DNA from: Apoda limacodes
Taxonomy: Eukaryota; Arthropoda; Insecta; Lepidoptera; Limacodidae
Direction: 5' to 3'
DNA: 64,000 nucleotides
Assembly: GCA_946406115.1 (NCBI GenBank)
Contig: OX291552.1
Coordinates: 10,922,836 to 10,986,835, forward strand
The position numbers were made by a program, and so were the translations under genes. Below the pieces are notes generated by a model, which saw only the letters and a program-made list of their open reading frames with translations, did not search any database and was not told where the DNA came from. How positions within the stretch are numbered: position 1 is the first letter of the stretch; the number at the start of each line of letters is the position of its first letter. Positions 32,527-44,440 of this stretch are shown piece after piece.

Positions 32527-35041
32527 ATGGCACGTGCGGTTTTATTGGCACACGCTGAGGAGGAACGGCGCAAAAATATATTAAAGTTGTGTCGTCGAGA
32601 GATGAGGGACGCCAGCAACCCTTTAGCACTCCCTGGCAACGAATTCGTGGCTCAGTTCCGCCTCACGAAAGCTGCTTTCGAAGAGTTGTGCAGGGAGGTG
32701 ATCCCGTTGTTACGAACCCGCAAAAGGAATACAATGATTCGCGAAGAACTTAAAGTAAGTCAAGCCGATATTACGCGGATCAACAATTCTATTGACCATT
32801 GAGTTTATAACCAAACACGTCAATCATTTAAATTACATTCAATGTTTACTTAGCACATTGCAATGTTGCGCCATCTCGTACCTTTGGTAATTTCGTGAAT
32901 CTGTGACTAATAAATACATGAGTAGAATAAATAAAAAGGGATCCTTAACAATTTTCACAGTTTAATTTAATCAGTTTAGTTTCAAAGATTGCCTGAAAAT
33001 GACTGGTGGTGCTACCACTTAAATACCATTCTTGAAATAACACTTCTGCGGACCTGAAAGAGTATGCTTCGCTGCTGAGTGCGGAATGAGTTATTATTCA
33101 ATTTTAATGTTTACACATTTAAATCACATTGAACAATGATTAATATTGTTACCATTGCAATAAAAGCTTCGGTGAATTTAGGCTTTCAATTAGATTGCAC
33201 AATTGCATGGAATGTATATAATGTATTTAGATGCTTCAATGCAATTGAAGCGATCAAATTAAAAGCAATATTGAACCGAAATTAAACAATATAATATAAT
33301 ATCAGCTTTAGGTTGTGTTCAAGTTTCTATATCCAAATCATCTTTATCAGGTACTAACTTATTGTTTATTTTTGTTTGTAGGTTCTTGCAGCTTTATCTT
33401 TTTTTGCCTGTGGTTCATATCAGCGTGGTGTTGCTTCATCTTACCTCCACAATATGTCGCAGACCTGTTTGAGTAGGTGCTTGGAAGAAGTTACCAATGC
33501 CATTAATACGGAGGCAATTTTAAAAAAATATAGCAAGTTTCCCTCTCAAAGACTCCAAAGAGAAACTATTATGGCAAAGTGAGTACCCACTAAACCATAT
33601 AATATATAAACTTATTTATACTGTAGAAATATTTGTTTTCTATTAAGTCCCATATAAAAAACATTTTATCAGCAAGTTGATATCGTTAAAATGTAAAATA
33701 TTAAATCAGAACAAAATCTTTATTGGGATAAACTGATAATATATGTAAAGTAACCAACCTGACCTATTAAGCCAAAAAAAACAAACAATTTAATTAATAT
33801 TAGTAAATAATTTTAAGTTTTAATCTTTTCTAGTTTTATGAACATGAAAGGTATCCCGGGGATAATCGGATGCATTGATGGGACACATGTTTCTATTATC
33901 CGGCCGGTGGACCATGAGGATTTTAATCGCAAAGGATACCATTCCCTTAATGTATTAGTTGTAAGTTTTTTATAACATACATTTTTTTAAGACTAATACA
34001 ACATATTTTAATCATTTTAGAATTATCAGTAGTACTAAAAAATCAATAAAGTACCTACCTGCTCAAATTAAATTAAATTTGCTATTTAAATTGTTTAATA
34101 TTACAGATATGTGACCGCTATTTAAACATAACATATGTGGATGCATCTTATGGTGGGGCAGCTCATGATAGCTTTATTTGGGCTCAAAGCCCACTAAAGA
34201 TGTATTTGGAGCAACTAAACTTAAATGGCGAGAGTTGCTGGCTTTTGGGTATGTAGACCTATTACTAGATTATAAGATACTAGTCCACTTAGTACTAATA
34301 TTATAAATGCGAAAGAACCTGTGTCTGTCTGTCTGTTACTCTTTCATGTTGCAATAGAGCATCCGATTGAGCTGAAATTTGGCACAGGTATAGTTGGAAA
34401 GACAGAAGAACATAGGATACTTTTTATCCCAATTAAGAAATATATTTTCTTTCATCAAGAGTTAGGAATATATTTTTTGCAAATCCTGTCTGTCCTTCCT
34501 TTGCGTCGCAACGGAGCATCTTAACCGCTTAACATAAGGTGGGCCGCAAGCTTGTTTGCCACCTTGGTGGTATTAAAAAAAGAAATGAATAAATGAAGAT
34601 GTAGAAGTGACTGCAACATCTATGAGATTAATGGTTTTTTGTTTGTTTTCAGGTGATTCTGGTTTTGCCCAAAGGGCCTACATGATGACACCGATATTAC
34701 AAGCTGCAGAAGGTTCGGCAGAGGAACATTACACAAAGCTTCACTGCAGCACTCGTAATGTTGTTGAAAGATGTTTCGGCGTCCTTAAGTCGCGTTGGCG
34801 GTGTTTGTTGGGACACCGCGTGCTTCACTATAACCCTGCGAAAGCTGGGAAAATAGTGAATGCATGTGCTGTGTTGCATAATATCGCCAACACACATAAG
34901 GTTCCTGTACCCAGGCTAACTAATGTTGACCTTCAACTGATCCGGCGTGGTCAGCTTCAGCTAAGGTACGACATCAGTAACAATGCAGATGCAGATGTCA
35001 GGAGCATGCTTGTACAGACGTTATGGTCAGTAAGATCATAG
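32527..35041 (+). CDS. Harbinger (HARBI1-type) DDE transposase, 5 coding exons, 360 aa
   Basis: Nuclease that excises and inserts the element. Exons 32527-32754, 33382-33578, 33834-33960, 34107-34248 and 34653-35041 all have GT/AG borders and compatible phases; they total 361 codons including the stop, normal for HARBI1 proteins. The catalytic triad is visible: Asp in GCIDGTHV (exon 3), Asp in GGAAHDSFIW (exon 4) and Glu in RNVVERCFGVLKSRW (exon 5). The N-terminal exon is basic and helical. An acceptor cattttag just before the ATG and a donor near 32413 suggest a non-coding first exon. Intron 4 contains a SINE-like repeat and a LINE tail. Because TIRs and a target duplication surround it, this is read as a transposon gene and not the domesticated host HARBI1. 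No stop or frameshift was seen. Confidence 0.88.
34288..34583 (+). repeat. SINE-like repeat joined to a LINE 3' tail, in transposase intron 4
   Basis: Starts near actaatattataaatgcgaaag with tctgtctgtctgtt, and ends with the aaggtgggccgcaagcttgt tail of the LINE at 1870-5160 followed by an A-rich run. A - strand relative of the first part lies at about 58050-58195. The shared tail suggests mobilisation by that LINE. Confidence 0.6.
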
Positions 35042-35369
35042 TTACTGATTGACATAACATCATGGTTGAGCGAAGCGGTGGCTGATTCATGTGTCATACT
35101 CTAGAACGGGTGCCGCCTGTTGAGACTGGTCTGCTCTTGCAAACTTCTTTGTATCCCTGTATTTAGTTTTACTTTTTTGTTTTGTTTATCAATACTGTAA
35201 GATATTGATTATTTCTAAGTCATGAATAGGTACATAAACTGTCTTTTTTTAATATTTTGCAATTAGATACTTCTTTATGTTGTGCTTGTGCACTTTATGT
35301 TTTTTATGTTTGTAATGGAAAGTGTCCTTCTGTGATAGGAAGAGGATTTTCCAACATTTTAAGTGGACA

Positions 35370-35540
35370 CTTTAAGAGAAAGGGAGAAAAGAAATGCCCT
35401 TGCTGAGTTTCTTGCCGGTTCTTCTCAGTACAAGGTCTCCCACCCTATAGACTTACGAACCGATGGCGTAGTGACATTCATAAGTGCTCAATTATTGTAG
35501 CCTAAATTGAATAAATGATTTTGATTCTGATTTTTTGATT
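35370..35540 (+). repeat. LINE 3'-end fragment
   Basis: Contains ctgagtttcttgccggttct and ends ttgaataaatgattttgatt, a 3'-terminal pattern common in moth LINEs. It lies after the transposase stop and may have supplied its polyadenylation signal (aataaa near 35509). Confidence 0.5.
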
Positions 35541-35549
35541 TTCATTTAT

Positions 35550-36080
35550 TGTTCTCCCTTCAGCCTTCTTTCTCAACTGGCAATGAGAGGATTGGACACT
35601 AAAATAATGGTACTACAACCAATTGTACTAATATCTTTTACCCGATTCAAATCGTGGTTAGGCGACAGAACCCTGTAACAACTCAATAACCAGTGGGCGG
35701 AACAGATGGACTGCAGACCAACTAAAAACTACTCTTACATCCCTGGACGAACACTTGTCGCATAAGCTACCACAACTCAGTAGGAAAAACCTACGCTATA
35801 TAGTTGGCATAGGTCTACGGCCAACTAAACAAACATTTCATTAATGTCGGCGTCACCAACCAGCACAGGGGTGCAGGGGCTGCATGGAGGTCAAGAAGAC
35901 ACCTACTCACGTGATCCTGCGCTGCAAAAGCGTGAGCAACCCACGGGCAAAGTTCCCTAACGATCTACAAACCATGAAAGATTTCTGGACAGACCTAAAG
36001 TGGTATGAGTAACCAATGCGTATGAACTGGTTACTTACGTACAATGGCCTAAATATGAGGCTCCTTTAACCGGTAGTAGA
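35550..36080 (+). pseudogene. LINE reverse-transcriptase C-terminal fragment
   Basis: A frame-broken segment that ends with a Cys/His pattern (CRGCMEVKKTPTHVILRCKS) and DFWTDLKW just before a stop near 36011. This resembles the zinc-finger C-terminus of R1/LOA-like LINEs. Upstream stops show that it is decayed. A 35-base piece of it (35856-35890) is repeated at 36672-36705. Confidence 0.45.
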
Positions 36081-36339
36081 ATAATAATAACATTTGGCAT
36101 GTCATCATGGTGCTATTTGTTCATTTATTGTAAAATTTCGGTGTGATTAGTATAAAATTTTAAAATATTTTGTTAATAAAATAGATCATATATTTTATAT
36201 TGTAATTTATTTTTTTTATTTATAGTTAACAGTAATTTGCTACCTTTATGGTACCTTGATAACAAGAGAGCCGTAACAATCGGTCAGCGACTTGTCTTAA
36301 TAATATTGATTTTGTGGCATAAAAAAGTTATAAGTAGTT

Positions 36340-36670
36340 TATTTGTTGCCAAAATTACAGTGTCGAAAATTATTCCTATGTTCTTGTCATATAACAGCAG
36401 TCGTTAAGCCTCTATTGAGAACTTGCCTGCTGCTGCTCTACAAGCTGCTGCAGACGTCCGAACATAGTGGTTTATTTGATGCCAAAATTACAGTGTCGAA
36501 AGTTACCCCTATGTTCTTGTCATATGACAGCAGTCGTTAAGTCGTCGTCTCTATTGAGATCTTGTTTGCAGCAGCTCTACTATCTGCTGCAAACTTCCTA
36601 ATATTGCCCCCCCCAAGGTCTCCTCCAGCGTGATGCGCCGCTCCTCTAGTGCAATGCGCCGCTCCTCCAG
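36340..36670 (-). repeat. Two decayed duplicates of the Myb/SANT terminal exon
   Basis: Bases 36501-36670 copy 37891-38060 with one difference noticed, including the stop, the coiled-coil end and two of the repeated EERR codon blocks. Bases about 36345-36470 are an older copy of the same 3' end; read on the - strand it encodes a related LQQLVEQQQASSQ tail and stop. Neither has an acceptor in phase. Confidence 0.7.
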
Positions 36671-37349
36671 TCCAACCAGCACAGGGATGCAGGGGCTGCA
36701 TGGAGGGATCATTCTCACTAGATCCATTGTCCAGATCCATAATGGATCTAGTGAGATATTATTTTCTTAATAGATCCATTTTTAAAAGTGTGTATCTACT
36801 GAGAAGTATTTGTCTCGCTAGTACCGTTAACCAGAACCAGATTTGAAAGTGTGGGTCTACTAAGGAATTTCTTTCTCACTAGATTCAGTTGTGGATCTGA
36901 TAAAAAAATTTGGTAGGCTAGGCTTGTTGTACCCTAGGCTGGGGAGATAACGGAACTTGCTTTCTAATACTATTTCAGGTACTCATATTTCCCCTGCCAT
37001 ATTTTTATTTTTACCAACTTTAAAAAAGGAGGAAGTTCGCGAATGGTCTGTAGGTACCCATATAAGAGATATTATTAATTCAAAACTAAAAATTAACCGA
37101 CTTTATAAAATGAGGATCCATACTAATACTATTACTAATACAGTATTATAAATTCAAAAGTGTCGGTATCTGTCTGTCTATTAATCCGTTAAATTTTACA
37201 GTTGGACCAATTGTGATGAATTTAATATGGAGATAGTTTGAACCGCAAAAGACAAGAAAAATACTGTTTTTCTTAATATATTTTTTATTTTATTTTATAT
37301 ATTAAAAAAAAATTAAACTATTGATCTTACACGTGTAGTTATTTTACAA

Positions 37350-37880
37350 AAGATCTCATCAAGATCTTTATTTCAAATGACAGCTGTCAAACTAGAAAGG
37401 TATATATCTCTGTAACTATTGATCGTAGACTAGTAGTTTCCCTAGTAGAAATCATAGATCTCATCAAGATCTTTATTTCAAATGACAGCTGTCAAACTAG
37501 AAAGGTCTATATCTCTAACTATTGATCGTAGACTAGTAGTTTCCCTAGTAGAAATCATAGATCTCATCAAGATCTTTATTTCAAATGACAGCTGTCAAAC
37601 TAGAAAGGTTTATATCTCTGTAACTATTGATCGTAGACTAGTAGTTTCCCTAGTAGAAATCATAGATCTCATCAAGATCTTTATTTCAAATGACAGCTGT
37701 CAAACTAGAAAGGTCTATATCTCTGTAACTATTGATCGTAGACTAGTAGTTTCCCTAGTAGAAATCATAGATCTCATCAAGATCTTTATTTCAAATGACA
37801 TCTGTCAAACTAGAAAGGGGTATATCTCCGTAACTATTGATCGTAGACCAGTAGTTTTCCTAGTAGAAATGATAGATCTT
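37350..37880. repeat. Minisatellite, about five units of 105 bases
   Basis: The block gatctcatcaagatcttta starts at 37352, 37457, 37560, 37665 and 37770, followed by a degenerate unit near 37875. Each unit carries atgacagctgtcaaactag and ctattgatcgtagactagta. Because 105 is a multiple of three, the array reads open on the + strand, but there is no sign that it is a gene. Related units lie in inverted orientation at 51470-51730. Confidence 0.85.
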
Positions 37881-37940
37881 ATCAAGAAAAAGTTACCCCT
37901 ATGTTCTTGTCATATGACAGCAGTCGTTAAGTCGTCGTCT

Positions 37941-40900
37941 CTATTGAGATCTTGTTTGCAGCAGCTCTACTATCTGCTGCAAACTTCCTAATATTGCCCC
38001 CCCCAAGGTCTCCTCCAGCGTGATGCGCCGCTCCTCCAGTGCAATGCGCCGCTCCTCCAGTGCATTGCGCCGCTCCTCAGCTGCGATGCGCCGCTCCTCA
38101 ATGTCGTACGCCCAGCCTGGCAAGTTGTTATCACGATCTAAACAAAAATTACTATTGATATTTGCGTAATCCGAGAGAGACTCATTCATCAGAATTTATG
38201 CAGATTTCGCGGGATTATAAGGCTGTTGGGATGGACGGAAGAGATAATGTTTAAGATCAAAAAAAAAAGTTTAGTATGTTTCTCCTTCGGCGATTTTACA
38301 AAATTTTCATTGTAATCCTAACAAACATGCTTCAAAGTTGTTGTAAACTAGTAGGTATAAAAGTTTAACATTTACTTCGCCTAGGTCTGGACCTCCTCAC
38401 AGGAGCCACTGGGGAACGGCCGGGGAGCATCTCCCGTCGCTCTGAAAAACAAAATATATATTTATAATAATATTAAAATTTGTTATGTAAAACAAAGATT
38501 AGTAATTACTAGATCTTTTTAACCGACTTAAAAAAAAGGAGGTTATCAATACGAAAAGTATGTTTGTAATTTATATCTTGCAGTTCCTATGATGATAATC
38601 TAGTAGGGCTTCCAAACATATCTACAAAATTGAAACTAAAAATTTATCAATGTCCTGTCAGTACTTATATCAGCCTTATGAGGTTATTTTTTTCTTTTGA
38701 GTGCAATTGAAGTTTTGAAGAATTTGAGTACAGTTGAAGTCGGTTTATGAATGAATAAATTTTCTTTATTGCACAATTTAAATAGAAGTACAATAAAAAG
38801 CTAGAATTAAAAAAAAAAAGTACAAATAGGCGACCTTATCGCTAAAAAGCGATCTCTACCAGGCCAACCTTTTCGGTTTAATTTTTTGTTAAAATGTTAT
38901 TTATGGTTCCGCAGCCACTTGGCAAAAAAAGATTATTAAACCTATTTATTTTCCTTTCTTCGCATTGATTCTGATGAAAATTTACAGGAAGCCTATGTAA
39001 ACCGCCATAAATTTGTATTACGAAAAATTAAGCGTAGCTACATTAAATTGAGGGATAAATGATTTTTTTGACGCACGTTATTACGTAAGTCCAATACATT
39101 TCAAGTTTTTTTAGGCTATCCTTTTCAGGTCATGAGCCCATTTGGCTAGAGGGCGACCGACGCTGCGCTTACTGATCCGTGGTCTCCACTCTAGAACATG
39201 ACATTGTCTGCCCCAACGGCCATCTTTCTGCACAAATGTGACCTGCCCATTGCCACTAGATTATTCTGAGGGCTATGTTGATGAATTTGGTTCTTTGTCG
39301 GATCTCGTTATTTCTGACCATATCCATCAGACAGTATAAACGACTTTTAACATATAGGTCGGCCAACTGTTAGTGTTTTTACGTGCCTGCGCCATAGGTC
39401 ATGACAGGCAAGACCTATGTTAAAGACATTCGTCTATAAACATTGGGGTAACAAAAAAAACATACGCCCAACTCGCACTTGTTGGTTTTTTTTAAATAAT
39501 AGCTCTTTGCGGACATTACCTTGCGCAGTAGGAGGTGCGGGCTCAGCGCTGGGAGCTGCACTTGCCTGGGGTGCCTCAGTCAGAATCTCTGAAACATAAA
39601 TATATTTTTTAAGCTTATTTAAAATAATGTTTAAATAAAGTCTGTTTCTGTGGCAGATAGACAAAACAATTCCGGTTGAGGACATCCCAGCGGTTCACTA
39701 GATTTTTTGATTTTCTCTTTGTAAAAACTGTAATTTAAAAATTTGTATAAACCGAAAATAAACCTAGTCATAAGCTTTTTTCAGAATGTTTTGTTTTGTT
39801 TCTAGAATATGTCTCAGAGTTTTAAAAGCGGCAACTTTTAGGGAATATTCTATTTACAACTCAGACATATTCTAGATTTCTTTCGTGTTCTCATTAAGCT
39901 GGAGCCTCCCTCAAAAAAAATATTTTTTGACAATTTGTATGGCTTTGAGTAAACAAGATGCTTATACTATGAAAATTTGAAGACTGTAGTTCTAACCGTT
40001 TGGCTGTAAACCCTTTGTGACGGACATGTGAGTGACAGCAATAGAGCTACGTTTGGATCCTTCAAGTACGGAACCCTAAAAAGCTTTCATGTTTATCAAA
40101 AGGTTTGTGCAACTAGTCTCAAACCCACAGCATTGCAGTCGGTTGTATAACTATGCGTATAATTTTTTTGGCAACTTGTAGCAGCTTACCTTGCACGGTG
40201 GAGGGAACCAGCTCTAGCTGCGGCTGCTCGGGCAAGGTGTCTAGAAAGTAATAATAGATAGTTAAAGAAGGAGTGAGAATCCAATTTGAGCGCTCTGAGC
40301 GTTCTGTATTAAATAGAAAATTTTATATTTCTCTGAGAAACCTTTACTAAAATATTGACACGTATTTTCACAGCTATTATTATAATTTAAATGTGTAAAA
40401 ATTTTTAGAGCTGTAGCCTTAATCACTGCATAAATTGATTCTATTTTTCATTTATTTTTATACCACCAAGGTGGCAAACAAGCTTACGGCCTATCTGATG
40501 CTAAGCGGTTACCGTAGCCTATGAACGCTTACAACACGAGGGGAGTTACTCACGCATCGCCTTTCAAATTACTACCTTCTTCAAGAACCCGATACCGAAG
40601 TCCCTAGAGAAAATCTCGGTAGGCTTATACAGTCTTGGTTGACTATGGTTAGCTCTTGGATTATATAATTTTAAATATTTAGTTAATTAGTCTTTACTGA
40701 ACCATAATTTATTTTTGAGAATCAAAAACTGTCCCTTTATATAACATATGTACATAAAATTCACAGAAACACATGTCATTTATTAACAATTTGCATGTTC
40801 AACTTAAAGGTTTGTGCCCTGTGCATCCTGCTGCATTGAATGAACACTGCATAACTTGCAATGCACAATCAAAATGTACTAAAGCTCCCTCTCCAGCGAT

Positions 40901-43900
40901 GTTCAGTTCCGAGATCATTTGCTAGAGAAGGTAAAGCTGGCGTCCAAAAAACTTGGTGTACTCAACAGAGCGAAGCAGTACTTCACGTCGAGGCAAAGGT
41001 TGCTACTTTACAAGTCGCAAGTCCGGCCCCATATGGAGTACTGCTGCCATCTCTGGGCGGGTGCACCCGGATACCAGCTTGGCCCTTTTGACTCGGTTCA
41101 ACGACGGGCTGTGAGAATTGTCGACGATCCCAAACTCACTTGCGGTATCGAGCCCTTTAGTCTGAGGAGCGTCCATAGGCTACGGTGACCGCTTACCATC
41201 AGGCGGACCGTAGGCTTGTTTGCCACCTTATTGGAATAAAAAAAAAAAAAAATACTAACAAGTTTCGAAGTAATTGTGGTCTCCAAGACCTCCAAACTCC
41301 ACCTCCACCTCGTAGTCCTCCACCTGCGCGTCGTTCTCCTCCATTTCTATGTCCCCTGTTAAGCAACAGAATATTAGAAATATATAATTATCAACAAATG
41401 TCATGTTCGTTCATATTCATTCATCCATCAAAATTACATATAAATAATATGTATTCTAAGCTTACATAAAGCGGAGTTGGTGGAAGTCCTTGGTGCGGGC
41501 GTCTGGTAGTTGGCTGCGGCTGTGGTAGTGGGTAGATGGTTTGGTATCTATAATGAATTAATTTTTTTTAATTTTATGAATTATCTATTTTATAAAGAGG
41601 CCTAAAAATATATAACATTAACTTGCCTTTTATAGATATATATCAAATTGTGTATTTGAATCGGTCCATATAAAAGGGACATCATCACTTTTTTAAGGTA
41701 TACTTAAGAAACCACAATAATTAAAACATTATTTGAAGAACAATATGGTAATATGCATATAATTTCTTGGAATAATAGTTCTGTAAAATTGACCGTTTCA
41801 TTTTCTTTATACAAATATTGTTGACTTGTGATTTCAAAATCAGTCAGTTGATGGCATATTACATGCATGATTCCCAGGATCAGGCACATCAGTCATTTAG
41901 GTATTACTTTTCTGCAGACCAATTTAGATGAGAGAAAAGCATTGGTTTACCCTAAAGAAGTTTAGAAAAAATGAGGATTAAAACTAAATTATCCGCACAG
42001 AAAAATTGCTTTAAATCAATAGGCTTCACCTCTGAGAGGCCCTGAACAGTATTCAATCATGTTGTTTTCCGGCGAAAAAAATTTAGAATAAAGATCATGT
42101 GTGACTGTGATCGGCATTTTTTTTACTGGGACAATATGGGGTAATCTGAAACCAAAGGAGATACAAGAAAACTGCCTTAGGAAACATTCGCTCTTTCTTA
42201 GTGATATTTATATTATTATATAGCGTGAGTTGTCCGTAAAAATGAATAAAATTGATTTTTTTTTGTGTAATTTGTTTTTATTTTAACTTTTGTTTTTGCG
42301 GAAATGTTAGTTTTAATCCTTAAAACCATTTATTTAACTATTGTAAATCACATTGTTTGCAGCTACAGAAAAATTTTTAATAAGCAGAAATTAAGTGCAA
42401 TGAGTGCAGTTTAATAGTTATTGTGAATATAGTTTTAGTAAGCAAAGTCAGAGCAAACATGTTATAAGACTTACTCTATTACAAAGCAATGTTATAATTA
42501 GGTTAGTACAGAATTATAATAAAATTATCACCATACTAGCCTACTGGTTTATATCATAATACCTACTCATAAAAAAAAGTTATCATACAGTGCTAAAATT
42601 ATAAAATCATACAAAAGCATACTAACATCTACTGGTATCCTTACTCCTGGTGTACCCTCCACCGCTACCTTCCCAATAATGCAAACAATCCTCTCTTCTA
42701 AATCAGAGAGAGGAATTGTTTTGTTGGGTCCACCACCCGTGCCCACACGACGTCTTCTTATATCCGCCGCCTTAGCCTTAGTGCGGCATTTCAGCAAGTT
42801 CCAGTACTTATAAATTTAAAAAAAGATTGCATGCAGATTTCATATGAATTTAATATTCATATGTCACATAATCAGTGAATGGTGAAGGTAGAGCTATTTT
42901 AGGCTAACTACCTTTTGTGCAGGCTTTAGTGTATTAATAGCAATATAGAAAAAACTAATAATTCTTTTAGCCATATAAAATAAGAAAAAAAGATAAACCA
43001 GACTTTAGTATTATAAGTGAGTTACAGTATCTGCTTATACTGCTTGTGCGCTAGTTGAGGAGTATCAAAAACAGCTCTTACTACACCAAACACTGGTCAT
43101 AATCAAAGGGCAAAATCTGTCAAACCTTGGGATTGACTAGTCAAAGCCTCATACAAACTTTAATTTGACAAATATTAGTGCTTCCATGTAGATTAGGTTA
43201 TGTTATTTTAATTTTTAGCAACCTAACTAAGGCGTACTTAACGTCTTTTCATACATATGCTTTCAACAATTAATAATTGTAGTATGTTTGCTTACAGCTT
43301 TCATACAAATAAGTGACACTCTGTCAACAAAGCGGCAAGTTCGGAACTAGAACATCTTTGTGATGAGTTAGATTGTATGAACGCCTTTGACTAATGAATC
43401 CTAAGGTTTCTGGGTTTCAACCTTTGAGTATAACACATATCAAGGCTATGTTCCAAAACCCGCCAAGTAATTACCGCCCAATAGAAAATTAATCTGTTTT
43501 GGGATGGAGATTAACACTTAATTTCTTACACATTTTAACTGTTAATTAAATTTCAACTGTACATATATGGCGATATAAATAATTTACCTTGACAGTTGGA
43601 AAATTACTCTACCGGGCATTCCAAAATAACTTTTTTAACTTCCGCATTGGGATTAGGAACACAGTCTAAAAAAAATGTGTTAGATGTGGAAAAGCCAGAC
43701 AGACCCCATTAAGCATGCCGATAGCGTGCAATATAAGTAGGTAATACACAGTTAACATTCTAAGCAGTTGGGTAAAAAATAATTGAAAAAACTACATACT
43801 CGCCTCCATTTCTCGGGACTTTTAATGGTCCCCCCGCCAATGGCATTCAGTTTTTGGCCCAAGGCCTCCCACGCCTTGTTGGCCTCTTGCTGGCCAAGGG

Positions 43901-44002
43901 GACCTTTTCCCAGATTTCCCAATACAATCCTTTTGTTTGCCTCCGCAAACTCAACGAGAAGTTGTAGTTGGCGGTGGCAAACTTGGCGATTTGGCGGCAT
44001 TT
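37941..44002 (-). CDS. Harbinger Myb/SANT-like DNA-binding protein, 8 coding exons
   Basis: Accessory protein of Harbinger elements, known in the family to bind transposon DNA and assist the transposase in the nucleus. Exons on the - strand: 44002-43800 (ATG at 44000), 42806-42645 (or to 42627), 41547-41466, 41355-41260, 40240-40190, 39588-39520, 38441-38376, 38137-37941. All phases match, giving 307 or 313 aa depending on the exon 2 donor. Exons 1-2 form the Myb/SANT-like domain: three-helix pattern with QLQLLVEFAEANK, KAWEALGQKLNAI, KSPEKWRRYWNLLK and then GTGGGP. The middle exons are Pro/Ala/Glu-rich and probably disordered. The last exon has four tandem EERR-type heptad-like repeats, a predicted coiled coil. 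An acceptor just before the ATG implies a non-coding first exon. It faces the transposase gene tail to tail. Confidence 0.8.
38755..38880 (-). repeat. LINE 3' fragment
   Basis: Contains caaataggcgaccttatcgc followed by taaaaagcgatctctaccag, a block I recognise from LINE 3' ends in moths. It lies in an intron of the Harbinger Myb gene next to a copy of the accgactt...aaaaaagga family (38520-38750). Confidence 0.45.
40455..40632 (-). repeat. LINE 3'-end fragment (family of 1870-5160)
   Basis: Begins with a T-rich run, then accaaggtggcaaacaagct, the reverse complement of the LINE 3' end. It continues about 170 bases into the end of the ORF before being cut off: a 5'-truncated, diverged copy. 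Confidence 0.75.
40898..41252 (+). pseudogene. LINE fragment with an internal deletion
   Basis: A 5'-truncated copy of the 1870-5160 LINE, oriented + and ending in an A-run at about 41238-41252. It encodes the segment from KLASKKLGVLNRAKQYF through MEYCCHLWAGAPGYQL. It then jumps from SLR directly to VHRLR and the stop, deleting about 320 bases relative to the full copy. High similarity suggests a recent insertion. It lies inside an intron of the Harbinger Myb gene. Confidence 0.8.
43436..43670 (+). repeat. Short interspersed element, copy 1
   Basis: Shares ordered blocks with 50888-51115: aaggctatgttccaaa, taattaccgccc, cttgacagttggaaaat, actctacc and acttttttaacttcc. The outer ends (ggctatgttcc and, complemented, gtgcgttccaaat) are weakly inverted, as in a MITE. 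Confidence 0.5.
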
Positions 44003-44440
44003 CTACAAAACAAGTTAACAAATTAGGTACAATTTGCTGATTTGTGCAGAATAGTTAAGGAATCCATAAATCTGAGTACTTACTTTTCGTCAATTCCTTC
44101 TTTAATGAGAAATATATAAATTTATTAAACACCGTATGTACTTATAAACTTTTTTACTATACATACCACAGATAATAGTATATTAGTTATATTCAAAATA
44201 ATTTCAAAACAAACTTATTCCAACAAATTAGAATGTACTCTTTACACTCTATATAGCCGTGCTATAACTTTACTTTTTAAAGTAGTTGGATTAGCTTGAT
44301 TTCGTACGAACTTCACGCGATACTTTATCGACTGAAATGCATCTCAACACACTGCCAAAATTTTACGGAATCGCAAAATATCGATTGAAGTTTTTGAAGG
44401 TTAGCAACGAAAATTCGTTTGAAGCTATTTCAATAGCTCA

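Noticed and set aside
32527..35041. Domesticated host HARBI1 gene
   Set aside because: The gene lies between TIRs with a target duplication and next to the Myb partner, so a transposon gene is the simpler reading; conservation data could change this.
37350..37880. CRISPR-like array
   Set aside because: The whole 105-base unit is conserved, with no repeat/spacer alternation, and this is a eukaryotic genome.
37482..37991. 169-codon ORF with 35-residue repeats, possible repeat protein
   Set aside because: It is simply the 105-base minisatellite read in the one frame that lacks stops; it runs into the antisense of the Myb terminal exon.
40861..41091. 76-codon ORF on the + strand
   Set aside because: Out-of-frame reading of the LINE fragment at 40898-41252.
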